Made by a program: the position numbers and the translations under genes. This document shows positions 53,313-62,183 of a DNA stretch of 64,000 nt, piece by piece. Position 1 is the stretch's first letter, and every line of letters starts with the position of its first letter. Under the pieces are notes generated by a model that was given only the letters and a program-made list of their open reading frames with translations, made no database searches and was not told where the DNA came from. The stretch is from assembly GCA_964397995.1 (NCBI GenBank), contig CAYNLG010000008.1, positions 9,979-73,978 on the forward strand. The letters are read 5' to 3'. The stretch comes from CAYNLG01 sp964397995. GTDB taxonomy: Bacteria; Planctomycetota; Phycisphaerae; FEN-1346.

Positions 53313-56174
53313 TCAGTTGTCGATGCGTCCCCTGGCGCGGCCCGTGTGGGACCACGCCTCGCCGACCGTTCCGCTGAACGTTCCGGTGACGGCGCCGTCG
53401 GCGACAGTCGCGTCGACCTCGTAGGTCGCGGCCACGGCCGTCTTCGCCTCCGCGTTCAGGTAGAAGTACCGATCATTGCGGAAGAGCACCGTCAGCGTCC
53501 CGGCCAGGCGGCCCTTCTCGAGCACCAGGCCCGACGGGGCCACCTCGTGGGTCACGCCGTTGACCTTCCCGGCGCACGCCCAGCCGCGCAGCCCCTCGCC
53601 GGTGCGGACCAGGGCCACCGTGAGCGGCACCGTGTCCCGGTTCCGCTGGAGCTGCGTCGCGGCGCCGTCCATCTCCAGGACGAGCGTCTCGCCGGCCTCC
53701 GTCCTGGCGACCTTGCCGCCTATCTTCCCGGCGACGGCCACGGGGTCGTCCACCGCGGGCACGGCGCGGGTGAAGGTGCCGGCCAGGGTGTCGCCGTCGC
53801 GGGCGAGGTCGAGCGTCCACTGTTCGTAGTGCCAGCCCATGGGCACCCGGGCGTTGCCGCGGAGGCCCTCGTCCGTCAGGGCCAAGCCGTCCGCCGGGTA
53901 CGACCGCCAGGGCAGGGCCCGGGCGTAGCCGGCGGCCCAGTTGTTGACGGCGCCGGCCTCGGGGCCGACGATCTCCGGCCACTTGGCGGCCACCTCCGGC
54001 GCCGCGGACCGAGGGAAGCGGATGCGGAGGCGCACCGCGTCGTGCTCGGCCACGGAGCTGGTGTACGCCTCCGGGCAGGTCAACTCCACCGTGCGCGACG
54101 CCGTGGTCGGGTCCTTCCGCATGTCGTAGCAGACGAGCTTGTCACCGAGGCGGCAGACGAGCCGCCCGTCGGCCATCGCCGGCTTGATCGGGCACATGTA
54201 TCCGCCCGCCAGGTCCAGGCTCAGCCGCCCGGGCAGCCGCTCGAACCCGTCGGCGCCGGTCGAGAACATCAGGACCCCGCTCGTGAAAACGCGGTCGTTC
54301 GACGCGATCGTCCAGACCCAGTTGTGGCTGCCGTAGGTCATGTGGTAGATGTGCGGTTGGCGGCCGAGGACCTTGCCGGTGGCGGCGTCGAGGCACCAGA
54401 AGTGCGCGCGGTCGTCGATGTAGAAGCAGCCGCGATGAGCGACCGGAACGGAGCGGGCCGACGGATAGTCGGCCCCGTTGGCGGTCCAGCGGGGCGTTGC
54501 GCCGCTCAGGGTCGCGTTGACGGCGGCGGCGCGTCGGGCGGGCGTGTCGCCCTGGTTCTCGCCGTCGCCCTCGCGGGTGCCGTTGCCGCAGACGATGCCC
54601 TCCCAGACGCACAGGCTGGACGGGTTGGCGCCGAGGAGGTCGCTGGTCCAGAGGACCTCGCCGTCGGCGGGGCGGATGAGCGAGAGCCGCTGGGTCTCGC
54701 CGCTCCCGACAAGGACGTACGGCGTGCCGTCGAGGACGACCCGCGTCGGCACGGCGTTGTAGCCGCCCGCCCGGGGCAGGCTCCAGAGGGGGTCGCCCGT
54801 CTTCGGGTCGACGCCGCAGAGCGAGCCCTCACCGCCGTGGGTCATGACGAGCACGCCGCCGATCGCGACGGGCGACATGTCGTGGCTCCAGCTGCCGGCG
54901 AGGCCGTAGCCGACCTTCGTGTCGCCGACCTTCCCGCCGCCACGCAGCCAGAGGAGGTCGCCGGTCTCGGCGTCGAGGCACACCAGGCCGGTCGCGCCGC
55001 GAGCATAGACGCGGCCGCCGAGGATACAGGCGGTGGTGCCGATGCCGCCCTTGCCGGCCTTGACGTCGCCGACGGTCTGCTCGCTGCGCCACCACCAGAG
55101 GGTGCGACCGGTGCGGGCGTCGAGGCACAGGACCGTGTCCCGCAGGTGGCCGCGCTCCCCCGCCATCGTCCGCGGGTCGGCGCCGAGCTGGACGTAGACG
55201 TTGGCGGCGATCTCGGGGTCCTTGGCGACGCGCTCCTCGTCGGGGTGGAGGAGGACCTGGTAGACCTTGCCGCCGACGATGGTCGGGCCGGCGAAGCCGG
55301 CGTAGCCGATGTTCTGCCAAGCGTAGGGGTACATGGCAAACCCGCCGCGCGACAGCACCGCCCCGCGCCCGCCGCCAATCACCTCTTCGCCGACCCACAG
55401 GAGCCGCGCATCGTGCAGGTGGCGGATGAGCGGCCGGGCGCAGTCGGCCGCCGCGCCGGTCAGCTCGGGCCCGCGGGCCTGCGGCCAATCGGTGCCGTCG
55501 GCGTAGGCGCTCTCGGGGGCGGGCTTCCAGGCGTCGGTGGCCCAGCGGGCGGCCGCGAGGTCGCCCTTGGTGCGCTCGGCCTCGGCGCCGTAGGTGTCGT
55601 CGTTCTCGGCGTAGGTCCAGAGGGTGTAGGACCCCTTGAGGGCCCCGCCGCGGGTGCCCGTGGCGTCGACGACGATGCGGTACGGCACGTCGAGCGGTCC
55701 GCGCCCGGGGACGTTCGCCGTATCGACGCCGCCGATGAGGACGTCGACATTGCCGGTCAGGCGGCGACCGTCCCAGGCGATGGGCGGGGTCGGAATCGGG
55801 TAGGCGGCGCGGATCTTCCCCTCGGCGAACCGCTGCTTGTACGACGCGAACTCCGGCCGCTTGTAGGAGTAGTACCCGCGCATCTTCTCCGGGACGTCCA
55901 GCGGTGTCCCGTCGGCGGTCTGCCACTGGATGGGCCGCGACGGCGTCGGGTCGACCCGGTGGGCGAGGTTGTCGCGGTCCGGGACGAGCGCGTAGCCGTG
56001 ATGGAACACCCCGTCGCGGTGGAAGAGGACCACCTCCAGGTCGTAGTGGCCGTCAACAAGCTTCGCAATGGTGAAGCGCAGCACGTCGGACGTGGCCGTC
56101 TCGGTCGGGCAGGGCGGGGCCGCGCCAAGCGTCAGGGCCAGCGCGGCCAGGGTCAGAAGGGCGAGCGGTTTCAT
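53313..56174 (-). CDS. exported PQQ-propeller protein with flanking beta-rich modules
   Basis: The 953-residue protein starts at ATG 56174, behind AAAGGA; the in-frame extension upstream has no signal character. A signal peptide ends LGAAPPC. At about 131 (IAWDGRRLTGNVDVLIGG), 765 and 879-953 (SGLVLEKGRLAGTLTVLF) it carries the module also seen in the 1591-residue neighbour. Between them a quinoprotein-like beta-propeller runs from about 280 to 740, with repeats such as DTVLCLDARTGRTLWWWRS, GLVCLDAETGDLLWL and GVDPKTGDPLWSLPRAGGYN. The residues that bind PQQ in alcohol dehydrogenases are not evident, so a structural or binding role is likelier. Confidence 0.78.
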   Translation of the reverse strand: MKPLALLTLAALALTLGAAPPCPTETATSDVLRFTIAKLVDGHYDLEVVLFHRDGVFHHGYALVPDRDNLAHRVDPTPSRPIQWQTADGTPLDVPEKMRGYYSYKRPEFASYKQRFAEGKIRAAYPIPTPPIAWDGRRLTGNVDVLIGGVDTANVPGRGPLDVPYRIVVDATGTRGGALKGSYTLWTYAENDDTYGAEAERTKGDLAAARWATDAWKPAPESAYADGTDWPQARGPELTGAAADCARPLIRHLHDARLLWVGEEVIGGGRGAVLSRGGFAMYPYAWQNIGYAGFAGPTIVGGKVYQVLLHPDEERVAKDPEIAANVYVQLGADPRTMAGERGHLRDTVLCLDARTGRTLWWWRSEQTVGDVKAGKGGIGTTACILGGRVYARGATGLVCLDAETGDLLWLRGGGKVGDTKVGYGLAGSWSHDMSPVAIGGVLVMTHGGEGSLCGVDPKTGDPLWSLPRAGGYNAVPTRVVLDGTPYVLVGSGETQRLSLIRPADGEVLWTSDLLGANPSSLCVWEGIVCGNGTREGDGENQGDTPARRAAAVNATLSGATPRWTANGADYPSARSVPVAHRGCFYIDDRAHFWCLDAATGKVLGRQPHIYHMTYGSHNWVWTIASNDRVFTSGVLMFSTGADGFERLPGRLSLDLAGGYMCPIKPAMADGRLVCRLGDKLVCYDMRKDPTTASRTVELTCPEAYTSSVAEHDAVRLRIRFPRSAAPEVAAKWPEIVGPEAGAVNNWAAGYARALPWRSYPADGLALTDEGLRGNARVPMGWHYEQWTLDLARDGDTLAGTFTRAVPAVDDPVAVAGKIGGKVARTEAGETLVLEMDGAATQLQRNRDTVPLTVALVRTGEGLRGWACAGKVNGVTHEVAPSGLVLEKGRLAGTLTVLFRNDRYFYLNAEAKTAVAATYEVDATVADGAVTGTFSGTVGEAWSHTGRARGRIDN

Positions 56175-56202
56175 GGGAGTCCTTTCGCGTTGGCCCCCGG
56201 TG

Positions 56203-56234
56203 GGGTACAAGAGGGGTTCCCCGGTAGTGTACCC
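56203..56234. promoter_or_regulatory. nested dyad between divergent exported-protein genes
   Basis: GGGTACA (56203-56209) pairs with TGTACCC (56228-56234), and inside it GGGG (56213-56216) pairs with CCCC (56219-56222). It lies 29 bases before the start of the propeller gene and 96 before the lyase-like gene, in their shared 155-base divergent region, which suits an operator for both. Confidence 0.4.
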
Positions 56235-56329
56235 GCCTCGGCCGCCGCCCTCAAGGCGCGCCGGTTTCTGGTGGCGCATAGCCGCGCGCCGGGGCGGTCC
56301 AAGAGAACCGACCCCATGGAGGACGTACC

Positions 56330-58177
56330 ATGAAACTCGCGCTGATTGCTCTCGCGCTCATCCTCGTCGCCTGTGCCGCGCCGTCCGCGATGGCCGCCCC
56401 GAAGGCCGAACCCGGCGACGCCACCTGGCACCTCGGCCTGATCGGCGTGCTGAACGAGGGAAGAGCGAACCTCGACATCTACCCGTGCTTCGAGAACGGA
56501 CGGTGGGCGCGGGCCCTGGCGACGGCCCGGGATTTCAACACGTCCATCCACTTCGCCGAGCCGCGGGACGACTTCGCCCTCGACACCGGCGCGATGACCG
56601 TCAAGGGCACGCTCGACCTGCTCGTGACGCCCGACCAGTGGGTACCGCTGGACGGCCAGCCTTTCGAGGGCATCGTTACGATCGACGGGAAACTGAAGCT
56701 GGCCGGCGACGGCAGCCAGTACAACGTCTCCGGCACGTACACGGGCACCCTGGCCGGCAAACCGGTCAAAGGGAAGCTCATCGGCGGCGTCGGGGCCACC
56801 GAGACGGGCTGGAGCGACGCGTCGCTCTCGGTCCTGGCGAACCAGGTGCCGCTGGAGGGGGGCATCGACCGGCCGATGGTCGCGGTGAGCCTCGGGGTCG
56901 CCGGCGACCAGGTCCACTACGGCGCGGCTGGCATCAGCTTTCGCCACGGTGCCCCGCGAACCGCCCTCTTCGAGGACGCCGCGCTCGCCTACGACGGCGC
57001 CGCCGTCACCGGCACGTTTACCCTTCCGTGGCGCGCGATCGAGATCGGCGGCCCGACCGACGCCGTGGCCGAGTGCGAGCTCACCGTCACCCGCGTCCAG
57101 GGCCTCGTGGGCGACAAGCTTCACATCACCCAACGCCTGGCCGACGGCTCCACCGGCGAGACCCGGAGCGCCTACGGGCGCGGTACGGCGCAGAGGGGCG
57201 GCGGCACGCCCGACCCGGACGCGCCGAAGCCCCTCTGGGCCCACAAGATCGACACGCGGCCCTGGTACGTGGCCGTCCCCGGATGGGAGCCCCTGACGCC
57301 CGGCGAGCACCCGCGGCTGCTCTTCCGCAAGGCCGACATCCCGGGCCTGCGGAAGAAGGCCGAGACGCCCGAGGGCAAGGCCATCCTCAAGCGGCTGGGC
57401 AAGCTGCTCGACGGCAAGGACGGGACGGGCCTGCCCACCCACTTCAACCAGACCCCGTCGCATAACCACAACATGAGCCCCGACCATCCCGTCGGCACGT
57501 TCACGACGTGGCACGGCGCGGGCTACGGCCTGCTGTACGTGGTGACGGGCGAGGCGCGGTACGCGGACCTCGCACGCCAGGCCGTCGAACTGGCCTTCGA
57601 CGGCAAGACCGACCGCGACAACCGGTACGCCTGGGTCATGCCGGTGACCGACATGCGGGCGGGAGCCCTCCTGGCGGGGGTCGCCTACGCCTACGACTTC
57701 TGCTACGACGCCTGGCCGGAGGCGTTCCGGACCCGCGTCGCGAAGGAACTGCAGAACTACGAGAAGCCGACGGCCAGCGGCGAGGCCAAGGGCGACACCG
57801 TCAGCATCCGCGAACTGCTCGGCCGCACCGGCTACCCGCCGTCGTCGAATCACTACGTGTCGATGCTCGGGGCGGGCGTGGCCGTGCTGGCCATCCAGGG
57901 CGACCCGGGGGTGGACCCGGACCGCGTCGAGGACCGCTTGGCCGACCTGGAGGCCTGCGTGGCCCGGATTCTCTTCTACGGGTTCGGCGACCACGGCTGG
58001 TACAGCGAGGGCCACCACCCGAGCCGCGTCTCCAGCGAGTGTGGCCTGCTGGAACTCCTCCAGTGCTACCGCCACGCCGCCGGGCGCGATTACGTGAACG
58101 GCCGGCAAGCCGAACGTCCCGTGGATCACCCTGCGGTGGGTCATGGATGTGGTGGGCGTCGGGGGCGGCATGCCTAG
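56330..58177 (+). CDS. heparinase/alginate-lyase-like exported protein, 5' part (frameshifted)
   Basis: This 615-codon frame starts at ATG 56330, after GGAGGACG. A signal peptide ends AMA. The N-terminal 290 residues carry the beta-rich module shared with the neighbours (FALDTGAMTVKGTLDLLVTP at about 82). From about 320 an (alpha/alpha) toroid of heparinase II/III or alginate-lyase type starts: EHPRLLFRKADIPGLRKKAE, WHGAGYGLLYVVTGEARYADLA, and the SSNHYVSMLGAG segment, with GDHGWYSEGHHPSRVSSECG following. The last 25 residues (after RDYVNG) do not fit; the natural continuation is in the next frame (58143-59012). The entire gene would encode about 893 residues. Confidence 0.8.
   Translation: MKLALIALALILVACAAPSAMAAPKAEPGDATWHLGLIGVLNEGRANLDIYPCFENGRWARALATARDFNTSIHFAEPRDDFALDTGAMTVKGTLDLLVTPDQWVPLDGQPFEGIVTIDGKLKLAGDGSQYNVSGTYTGTLAGKPVKGKLIGGVGATETGWSDASLSVLANQVPLEGGIDRPMVAVSLGVAGDQVHYGAAGISFRHGAPRTALFEDAALAYDGAAVTGTFTLPWRAIEIGGPTDAVAECELTVTRVQGLVGDKLHITQRLADGSTGETRSAYGRGTAQRGGGTPDPDAPKPLWAHKIDTRPWYVAVPGWEPLTPGEHPRLLFRKADIPGLRKKAETPEGKAILKRLGKLLDGKDGTGLPTHFNQTPSHNHNMSPDHPVGTFTTWHGAGYGLLYVVTGEARYADLARQAVELAFDGKTDRDNRYAWVMPVTDMRAGALLAGVAYAYDFCYDAWPEAFRTRVAKELQNYEKPTASGEAKGDTVSIRELLGRTGYPPSSNHYVSMLGAGVAVLAIQGDPGVDPDRVEDRLADLEACVARILFYGFGDHGWYSEGHHPSRVSSECGLLELLQCYRHAAGRDYVNGRQAERPVDHPAVGHGCGGRRGRHA
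58100..58101 (+). other. frameshift site in the lyase-like gene
   Basis: Removing one G from the GG at 58100-58101 turns GTG-AAC-GGC-CGG into GTG-AAC-GCC-GGC and joins RDYVN to AGKPNVPWITLRWVMD without a stop. No slippery run is present, so a one-base insertion or a sequencing/assembly error is likelier than programmed frameshifting. Confidence 0.75.
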
Positions 58178-59012
58178 CTTGCCGCACCGCGGGACCTACG
58201 GCAACGACGGCCTGTACTCGCGCGCGGGGGATGGCCTGAGCCACGCGGCCGAGTTCGCTTACGGCCTGGGGGCGGTGCCGAAGGCCTACGTGCCCGCGGT
58301 CCTCTGGCAGTACAAGCACGTGATCGAACCGTGGGAAGCGACGCAGCAAGACTTCCGGCCTGCCGAGGGCGAGGGGTGCTGGAATGCGTTCTATTACCCG
58401 CACCGGGCGGTGTACGCCTTCGTCAACTGGCCGGTCGGGGTCGAGCCGAAGAACCCCGCCGAGGTGATGCCCAAGGCGATGGTCGACACCGTCCATGGGT
58501 ATTTCGTCAGCCGCGCCGGCTGGGCGGACGGCGGCGACGTCCTCGTCACGAACCTCCTCAACAACGGTCAGGAAGGCTACCACCGCGTCAAAGACGACGG
58601 GAAGATCAGCATCTGGGGTCTGGGGCTGCGCGGCCAATGGAGCACGGACTTCCGCCGCGGACGGACGGTGCACTACGCGGCCGCGGAGGACGGGTCGACG
58701 GTGACGGGCCTGGCGAAGGACGGCTGGGTGCGGTGGCTGGCGGTGGACCTGTCCGGGGCGAGCGGGGCGCCGCTGGTGCTGGTGGGCGTCGGAAAGGGGT
58801 TCGACGCCGGGAAGCTGAGGGCCCGGAGCGAGGGGAACCGGTCGCTGGAGGCCACGACCGTGAAGGCCGGCGACGTCACCTATACGGTGGTGATCCTCGC
58901 GAAGGGCGCGCCGCCGGAGGCGACGGCGGACGGCGACGGCGTAAAGGTGGGGGGACAGCGGTACGCGTATGACAGCAAGGCGCTGACGATGGCTCGCTTT
59001 GACGCGAACTAG
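58143..59012 (+). CDS. heparinase/alginate-lyase-like protein, 3' part (frameshifted)
   Basis: This frame continues the upstream gene after a one-base insertion. The open frame is really coding from about 58100 (GKPNVPWITLRWVMD); the ATG at 58143 is internal and has no ribosome site. GTYGNDGLYSRAGDGLSHAA and AEFAYGLGAVPKAYVPAVLW finish the toroid, and FVSRAGWADGGDVLVTNLLNN begins the C-terminal beta-sandwich, which ends near residue 289 of this frame. As annotated alone the fragment lacks the catalytic toroid entry and would not be active. It is likely a pseudogene part or the result of an assembly error. Confidence 0.75.
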   Translation: MDVVGVGGGMPSLPHRGTYGNDGLYSRAGDGLSHAAEFAYGLGAVPKAYVPAVLWQYKHVIEPWEATQQDFRPAEGEGCWNAFYYPHRAVYAFVNWPVGVEPKNPAEVMPKAMVDTVHGYFVSRAGWADGGDVLVTNLLNNGQEGYHRVKDDGKISIWGLGLRGQWSTDFRRGRTVHYAAAEDGSTVTGLAKDGWVRWLAVDLSGASGAPLVLVGVGKGFDAGKLRARSEGNRSLEATTVKAGDVTYTVVILAKGAPPEATADGDGVKVGGQRYAYDSKALTMARFDAN

Positions 59013-59020
59013 GATCTGGA

Positions 59021-59039
59021 CCGGGCGATGACCGCCCGG
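59021..59039 (+). terminator. hairpin after the lyase-like gene
   Basis: CCGGGCG (59021-59027) pairs perfectly with CGCCCGG (59033-59039), five-base loop ATGAC, nine bases after the stop. No T-run follows. Confidence 0.4.
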
Positions 59040-59076
59040 CCATCGGGTACGTGGGGAACACGGAAGGGAGTGCAGT

Positions 59077-59451
59077 ATGGCATTGACGCAGGCGGTGCGA
59101 GAGGCGTGGGAGAACCGGGACGGGCCCGTGGTCCTGACGACCGTAAGCCCGGACGGGATGCCGAACGCCATCTACGCGACGTGCCTGGGGCTCTACGGCG
59201 ACGGGCACCTGGTCGTGGCCGACAACTACTTCGACAAGACGCGGCGCAACCTGCAGGCCGGCGGCAAGGGCGCCATCCTGTTCATGACGGGGGACGGGAA
59301 GGCGTACCAGGCGAAGGGGACGCTCTCCTACCACACCGAAGGCCCGATCTTCGACGACATGAAGACGTGGAACCCCGAGACGCATCCCGGCCACGCGGCC
59401 GCGGCGCTGGAGGTGGAAGAGGTGTATTCGGGGGCGGTGAAGGTGTGCTGA
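59077..59451 (+). CDS. pyridoxamine 5'-phosphate oxidase-like FMN-binding protein
   Basis: The 124-residue protein has the split-barrel flavin fold of this broad family. Marks are NRDGPVVLTTVSPDGMPNAI, the strand DGHLVVADNYFDKTRRNLQA with its FMN phosphate contacts, and KGAILFMTGDGKAYQAKGTL. It ends with LEVEEVYSGAVKVC. The family includes flavin reductases, heme-degrading proteins and F420-binding enzymes, so the reaction is open; the lack of the PLP-site motifs of PdxH argues against vitamin B6 synthesis. ATG 59077 follows GGAAGGG. It converges with recJ, 93 bases apart. Confidence 0.8.
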   Translation: MALTQAVREAWENRDGPVVLTTVSPDGMPNAIYATCLGLYGDGHLVVADNYFDKTRRNLQAGGKGAILFMTGDGKAYQAKGTLSYHTEGPIFDDMKTWNPETHPGHAAAALEVEEVYSGAVKVC

Positions 59452-59544
59452 GGTGAGCGGGTCTGGCCCCTGGCGGTCGGACCGTTGCGTATAGGCGGCT
59501 CACGGCCCCGGCGTGCCGGGATCATCGCATTGCAGCAAACGGTC

Positions 59545-61308
59545 TCAGGCGTATTCCTTCTCGGCCTCCTGGTCGCCGTAGCGGCCGATCCAGAGGTCGC
59601 GGGCGTGGAGTTCGACCTCGGGCGGGCCGCGGAAGTCGGAGACGCGGCACGTGAAGGCCAAGCCGCACGAGCCCGCGCGGGAGAGGGTCTCGGCGGCGGG
59701 CCCTTCGTTCCAGGCGACCGCCCGGACCGCACGCCCTGCTTCCGTCAGGTGCATCTGCAGGTGGGTGCCGCGCCGGCCCATCACGCGGGCGTCGCTCGCC
59801 AGCCGCGCCTCCTTCAGGGCGAAGACCGGCCGCGGGTTCCCCGCGCCGAACGGCCCCAGCCGCTCCAGAAGCTGCACCGTCTCGAGCGTCAGGTCCGCCA
59901 GGCGCACCTCGGCGTCGACCGTGAGGCGCGGCACGAGGTCCTGGGGTCGGAGGCAGGCGGCGGCGTGGGCGGCAAAAGCCTCGCGGAAGGCCTCGACGCG
60001 CGACGCCTCGGTGCGGAGGCCGGCGGCCATCGCGTGGCCGCCGAACGTGCCGAGGTGCGCCTGGCACGCCGTGAGCGCCTCGAAGAGGTGGAACCCGGGG
60101 ATGCTGCGGCCGGAGCCCTGGGCGGCGTCGCCGTCGAGGGCGATGAGGAACGTCGGGCGGTAGTAGGCCTCGACCAGGCGCGACGCGACGATGCCGATGA
60201 CGCCGGTGTGCCAGCCCTCGGACGCGAGCACCAGGCAGGTGTCACGGTCGGGGTCAAAGGTCTGCTCGGCCAGGGCCCGGGCCTCGTCGAAGATGCGCCG
60301 TTCGAGGGCCTGCCGCTCGCGGTTCTGGCGGTCGAGTTGGTCGGCAATGGCCGTGGCCGCGTCGCCGCCCGCCGTGGTCAGGAGCTCGATGGCGGCTTGG
60401 GCCTGGCCGAGACGGCCGGCGGCGTTCAGGCGCGGGGCGAGGCCGAAGGCCACGTGGCCGGCGTTGAGCGGTTTGCCCCCGTCGAGGCCCGCCACGCGCA
60501 TCAGCGCCCGCAGCCCCGGGTGCCGCGTCCCGCGCAGCGCGTCCAGGCCGAAGGTCGCCAGCACGTGGTTCTCGCCGACGAGCGGCACGACGTCGGCGAT
60601 GGTGCCCAAGGCCGCCAAGCCGGTGGCCGAAAGGAGGAAGTCGCGGAAGGTCCGGGTGCACCGCTCGCCGGGGCTGCGGGTCTTGCCGATGGCCCAGGCG
60701 AGTTTGAAGGCAACGCCGGCCCCGGCGAGGTCGCGGAAGGGGTAGGCCGAGCCGGGCAGCTTCGGGTCGACGAGGACGTCGGCATCGGGGATGCGGTCGG
60801 GGTCGGCCTCGTGGTGGTCGGTGACGATGGTAACGAGGCCGAGCTCGCGGGCGCGGGCCACCTCGGCCGGGCTCGTGACGCCACAGTCGACCGTGACGAG
60901 GACCTTGGCGCCCTCGGCGGCGAGTTGCTCGACGGCATCGAGGTTGAGGCCGTAGCCTTCGTCGAGGCGGTGGGGGATGTAGATACGCACGTTGGCCCCG
61001 GCCAGGCGCAGGGCCTGCCAGAGGATGGCCGAGGCGGTCATGCCGTCGACGTCGTAGTCGCCGTAGATGACGATGGGGCGGCCGTCGCGGGCGGCGGCGA
61101 CGAGGCGGCCGGCGGCCTCCACCAGGGCCGGGTCCGCCGACGGGTCGTGCAGGTGGTCGAGCTGGGGCTGCAGGAAGGCCCGGGCCTCCTCCGGGTCGGC
61201 CAGGCCGCGGCCCGCCAGTGCCAGGGCCACCAGCGGCGGCACGCCGAGGCGCGAGGCGAGGCCCTCGGCGGCAACCGGCGGCTCGCGCAGCGTCCACTCG
61301 ACGGCCAT
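59545..61308 (-). CDS. recJ: single-stranded-DNA-specific exonuclease RecJ
   Basis: RecJ degrades single-stranded DNA 5' to 3' in recombination and mismatch repair. The 587-residue product has the DHH motifs IYGDYDVDGMTASA, VTVDCGV, DHHEADPDRIPDA and the DHHA1-type GSGRSIPGFHLFEAL and FGGHAMAAGL, which bind nucleic acid and metal. LNAAGRLGQAQAAIELL is also typical. The C-terminal OB-fold is present (GAGNPRPVFALKEARL). Its ATG overlaps the stop of the upstream P-loop gene by one base (TGATG), which points to translational coupling. Confidence 0.93.
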   Translation of the reverse strand: MAVEWTLREPPVAAEGLASRLGVPPLVALALAGRGLADPEEARAFLQPQLDHLHDPSADPALVEAAGRLVAAARDGRPIVIYGDYDVDGMTASAILWQALRLAGANVRIYIPHRLDEGYGLNLDAVEQLAAEGAKVLVTVDCGVTSPAEVARARELGLVTIVTDHHEADPDRIPDADVLVDPKLPGSAYPFRDLAGAGVAFKLAWAIGKTRSPGERCTRTFRDFLLSATGLAALGTIADVVPLVGENHVLATFGLDALRGTRHPGLRALMRVAGLDGGKPLNAGHVAFGLAPRLNAAGRLGQAQAAIELLTTAGGDAATAIADQLDRQNRERQALERRIFDEARALAEQTFDPDRDTCLVLASEGWHTGVIGIVASRLVEAYYRPTFLIALDGDAAQGSGRSIPGFHLFEALTACQAHLGTFGGHAMAAGLRTEASRVEAFREAFAAHAAACLRPQDLVPRLTVDAEVRLADLTLETVQLLERLGPFGAGNPRPVFALKEARLASDARVMGRRGTHLQMHLTEAGRAVRAVAWNEGPAAETLSRAGSCGLAFTCRVSDFRGPPEVELHARDLWIGRYGDQEAEKEYA

Positions 61309-62012
61309 CAGATGTCCTCCGGCGAGTCGAAGCCGATGCGGCGAAGGAAGGCGTCGCTCTCACGCTTCCACCACGGGCCCTCCAGCCGCGTCCGTACCGC
61401 TTCCAGGAAGGCCGCGTTGCCCTCGTGCGACGGGTCGGTCGGGTCGGCGTGGTGGTAGTCGGCGCGGCTGGTGAAGGCGGGCGGCCCGCCGCGGCGGGTC
61501 AGCCGCTTCGGGAAGTCGAAGAAGCCCTCGCCCGTCGGGTTGCCGCGCGTGTTCCAGACCCAGACGTCGACCTTCGGAAAGAGCTGGCGCGAAGCGGGCT
61601 GGACGGGCGGCAGGGCGCGGCCTTCCGGCCCCGGGCCGACCACCATGACGGCCAGGTCGGCCGCGCGGGCCCAGAGGAAGGCGTTGCCCTCGACGAGCCA
61701 GTTGGCCTCCGGCGCGCGGGCGGCGAGCATGCGCCGGACCCCCGCCGACAGACCGCGCGGCTCGGCCAGGAGCAGCGTCACGGACGCCGCGCCGGCCCGG
61801 GCGAGGCGCGCGGCCTCGGGGTCGGCGGCGGTGTCGGCGCCGGTGAGGACGGCGTAGCCGGCGTCGGCGCAGCGGGCCTCGCCCTCAAACCCGAGTTCCG
61901 ATCCGATGCGGACGCGGGCGGCGTGCCAGCCGTCCAGACGGGCGAGCAGGAACTCGGCGATGGCGGTCTTTCCGATGCCAGGGGCGACGCCGGCCAGGGC
62001 GATGACGGCCAT
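61308..62012 (-). CDS. P-loop NTPase, MobB-like, coupled to recJ
   Basis: The 234-residue protein begins MAVIALAGVAPGIGKTAIAE; GVAPGIGKT is a Walker A loop. The further layout (RVRIGSELGF, a conserved Cys in EARCADAGYAVL and VTLLLAEPRGL, and DLAVMVVGPGPEGRALPP in place of a Walker B/guanine segment) resembles MobB-type GTP-binding proteins and related dethiobiotin-synthetase-like folds. The C-terminal YHHADPTDPSHEGNAAFLEA is conserved-looking but unknown. ATG 62012 fits; a longer open frame crosses GC-rich intergenic sequence. The stop overlaps the recJ start. The substrate is not known. Confidence 0.55.
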   Translation of the reverse strand: MAVIALAGVAPGIGKTAIAEFLLARLDGWHAARVRIGSELGFEGEARCADAGYAVLTGADTAADPEAARLARAGAASVTLLLAEPRGLSAGVRRMLAARAPEANWLVEGNAFLWARAADLAVMVVGPGPEGRALPPVQPASRQLFPKVDVWVWNTRGNPTGEGFFDFPKRLTRRGGPPAFTSRADYHHADPTDPSHEGNAAFLEAVRTRLEGPWWKRESDAFLRRIGFDSPEDI

Positions 62013-62183
62013 AGGTTCTCCGCAAGCAAGTCCCGCAAAGTGTAGCAGATCGCGCGGGGCGGGCCAAGGGGGTCGGGGCGGGCGCGGCGGATGGCCGATA
62101 CGTATGGCAGCGGCGGCGCGAGCTGGACATGCGGCGCGGCGGCGGGTAGGGTGGGGCATGCACATCCGTTGGATCGGCAGGCG

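Noticed and set aside
62098..62105. ATACGTAT palindrome before the MNT pseudogene
   Set aside because: Only eight bases with poor flanking symmetry; expected by chance in 64 kb.
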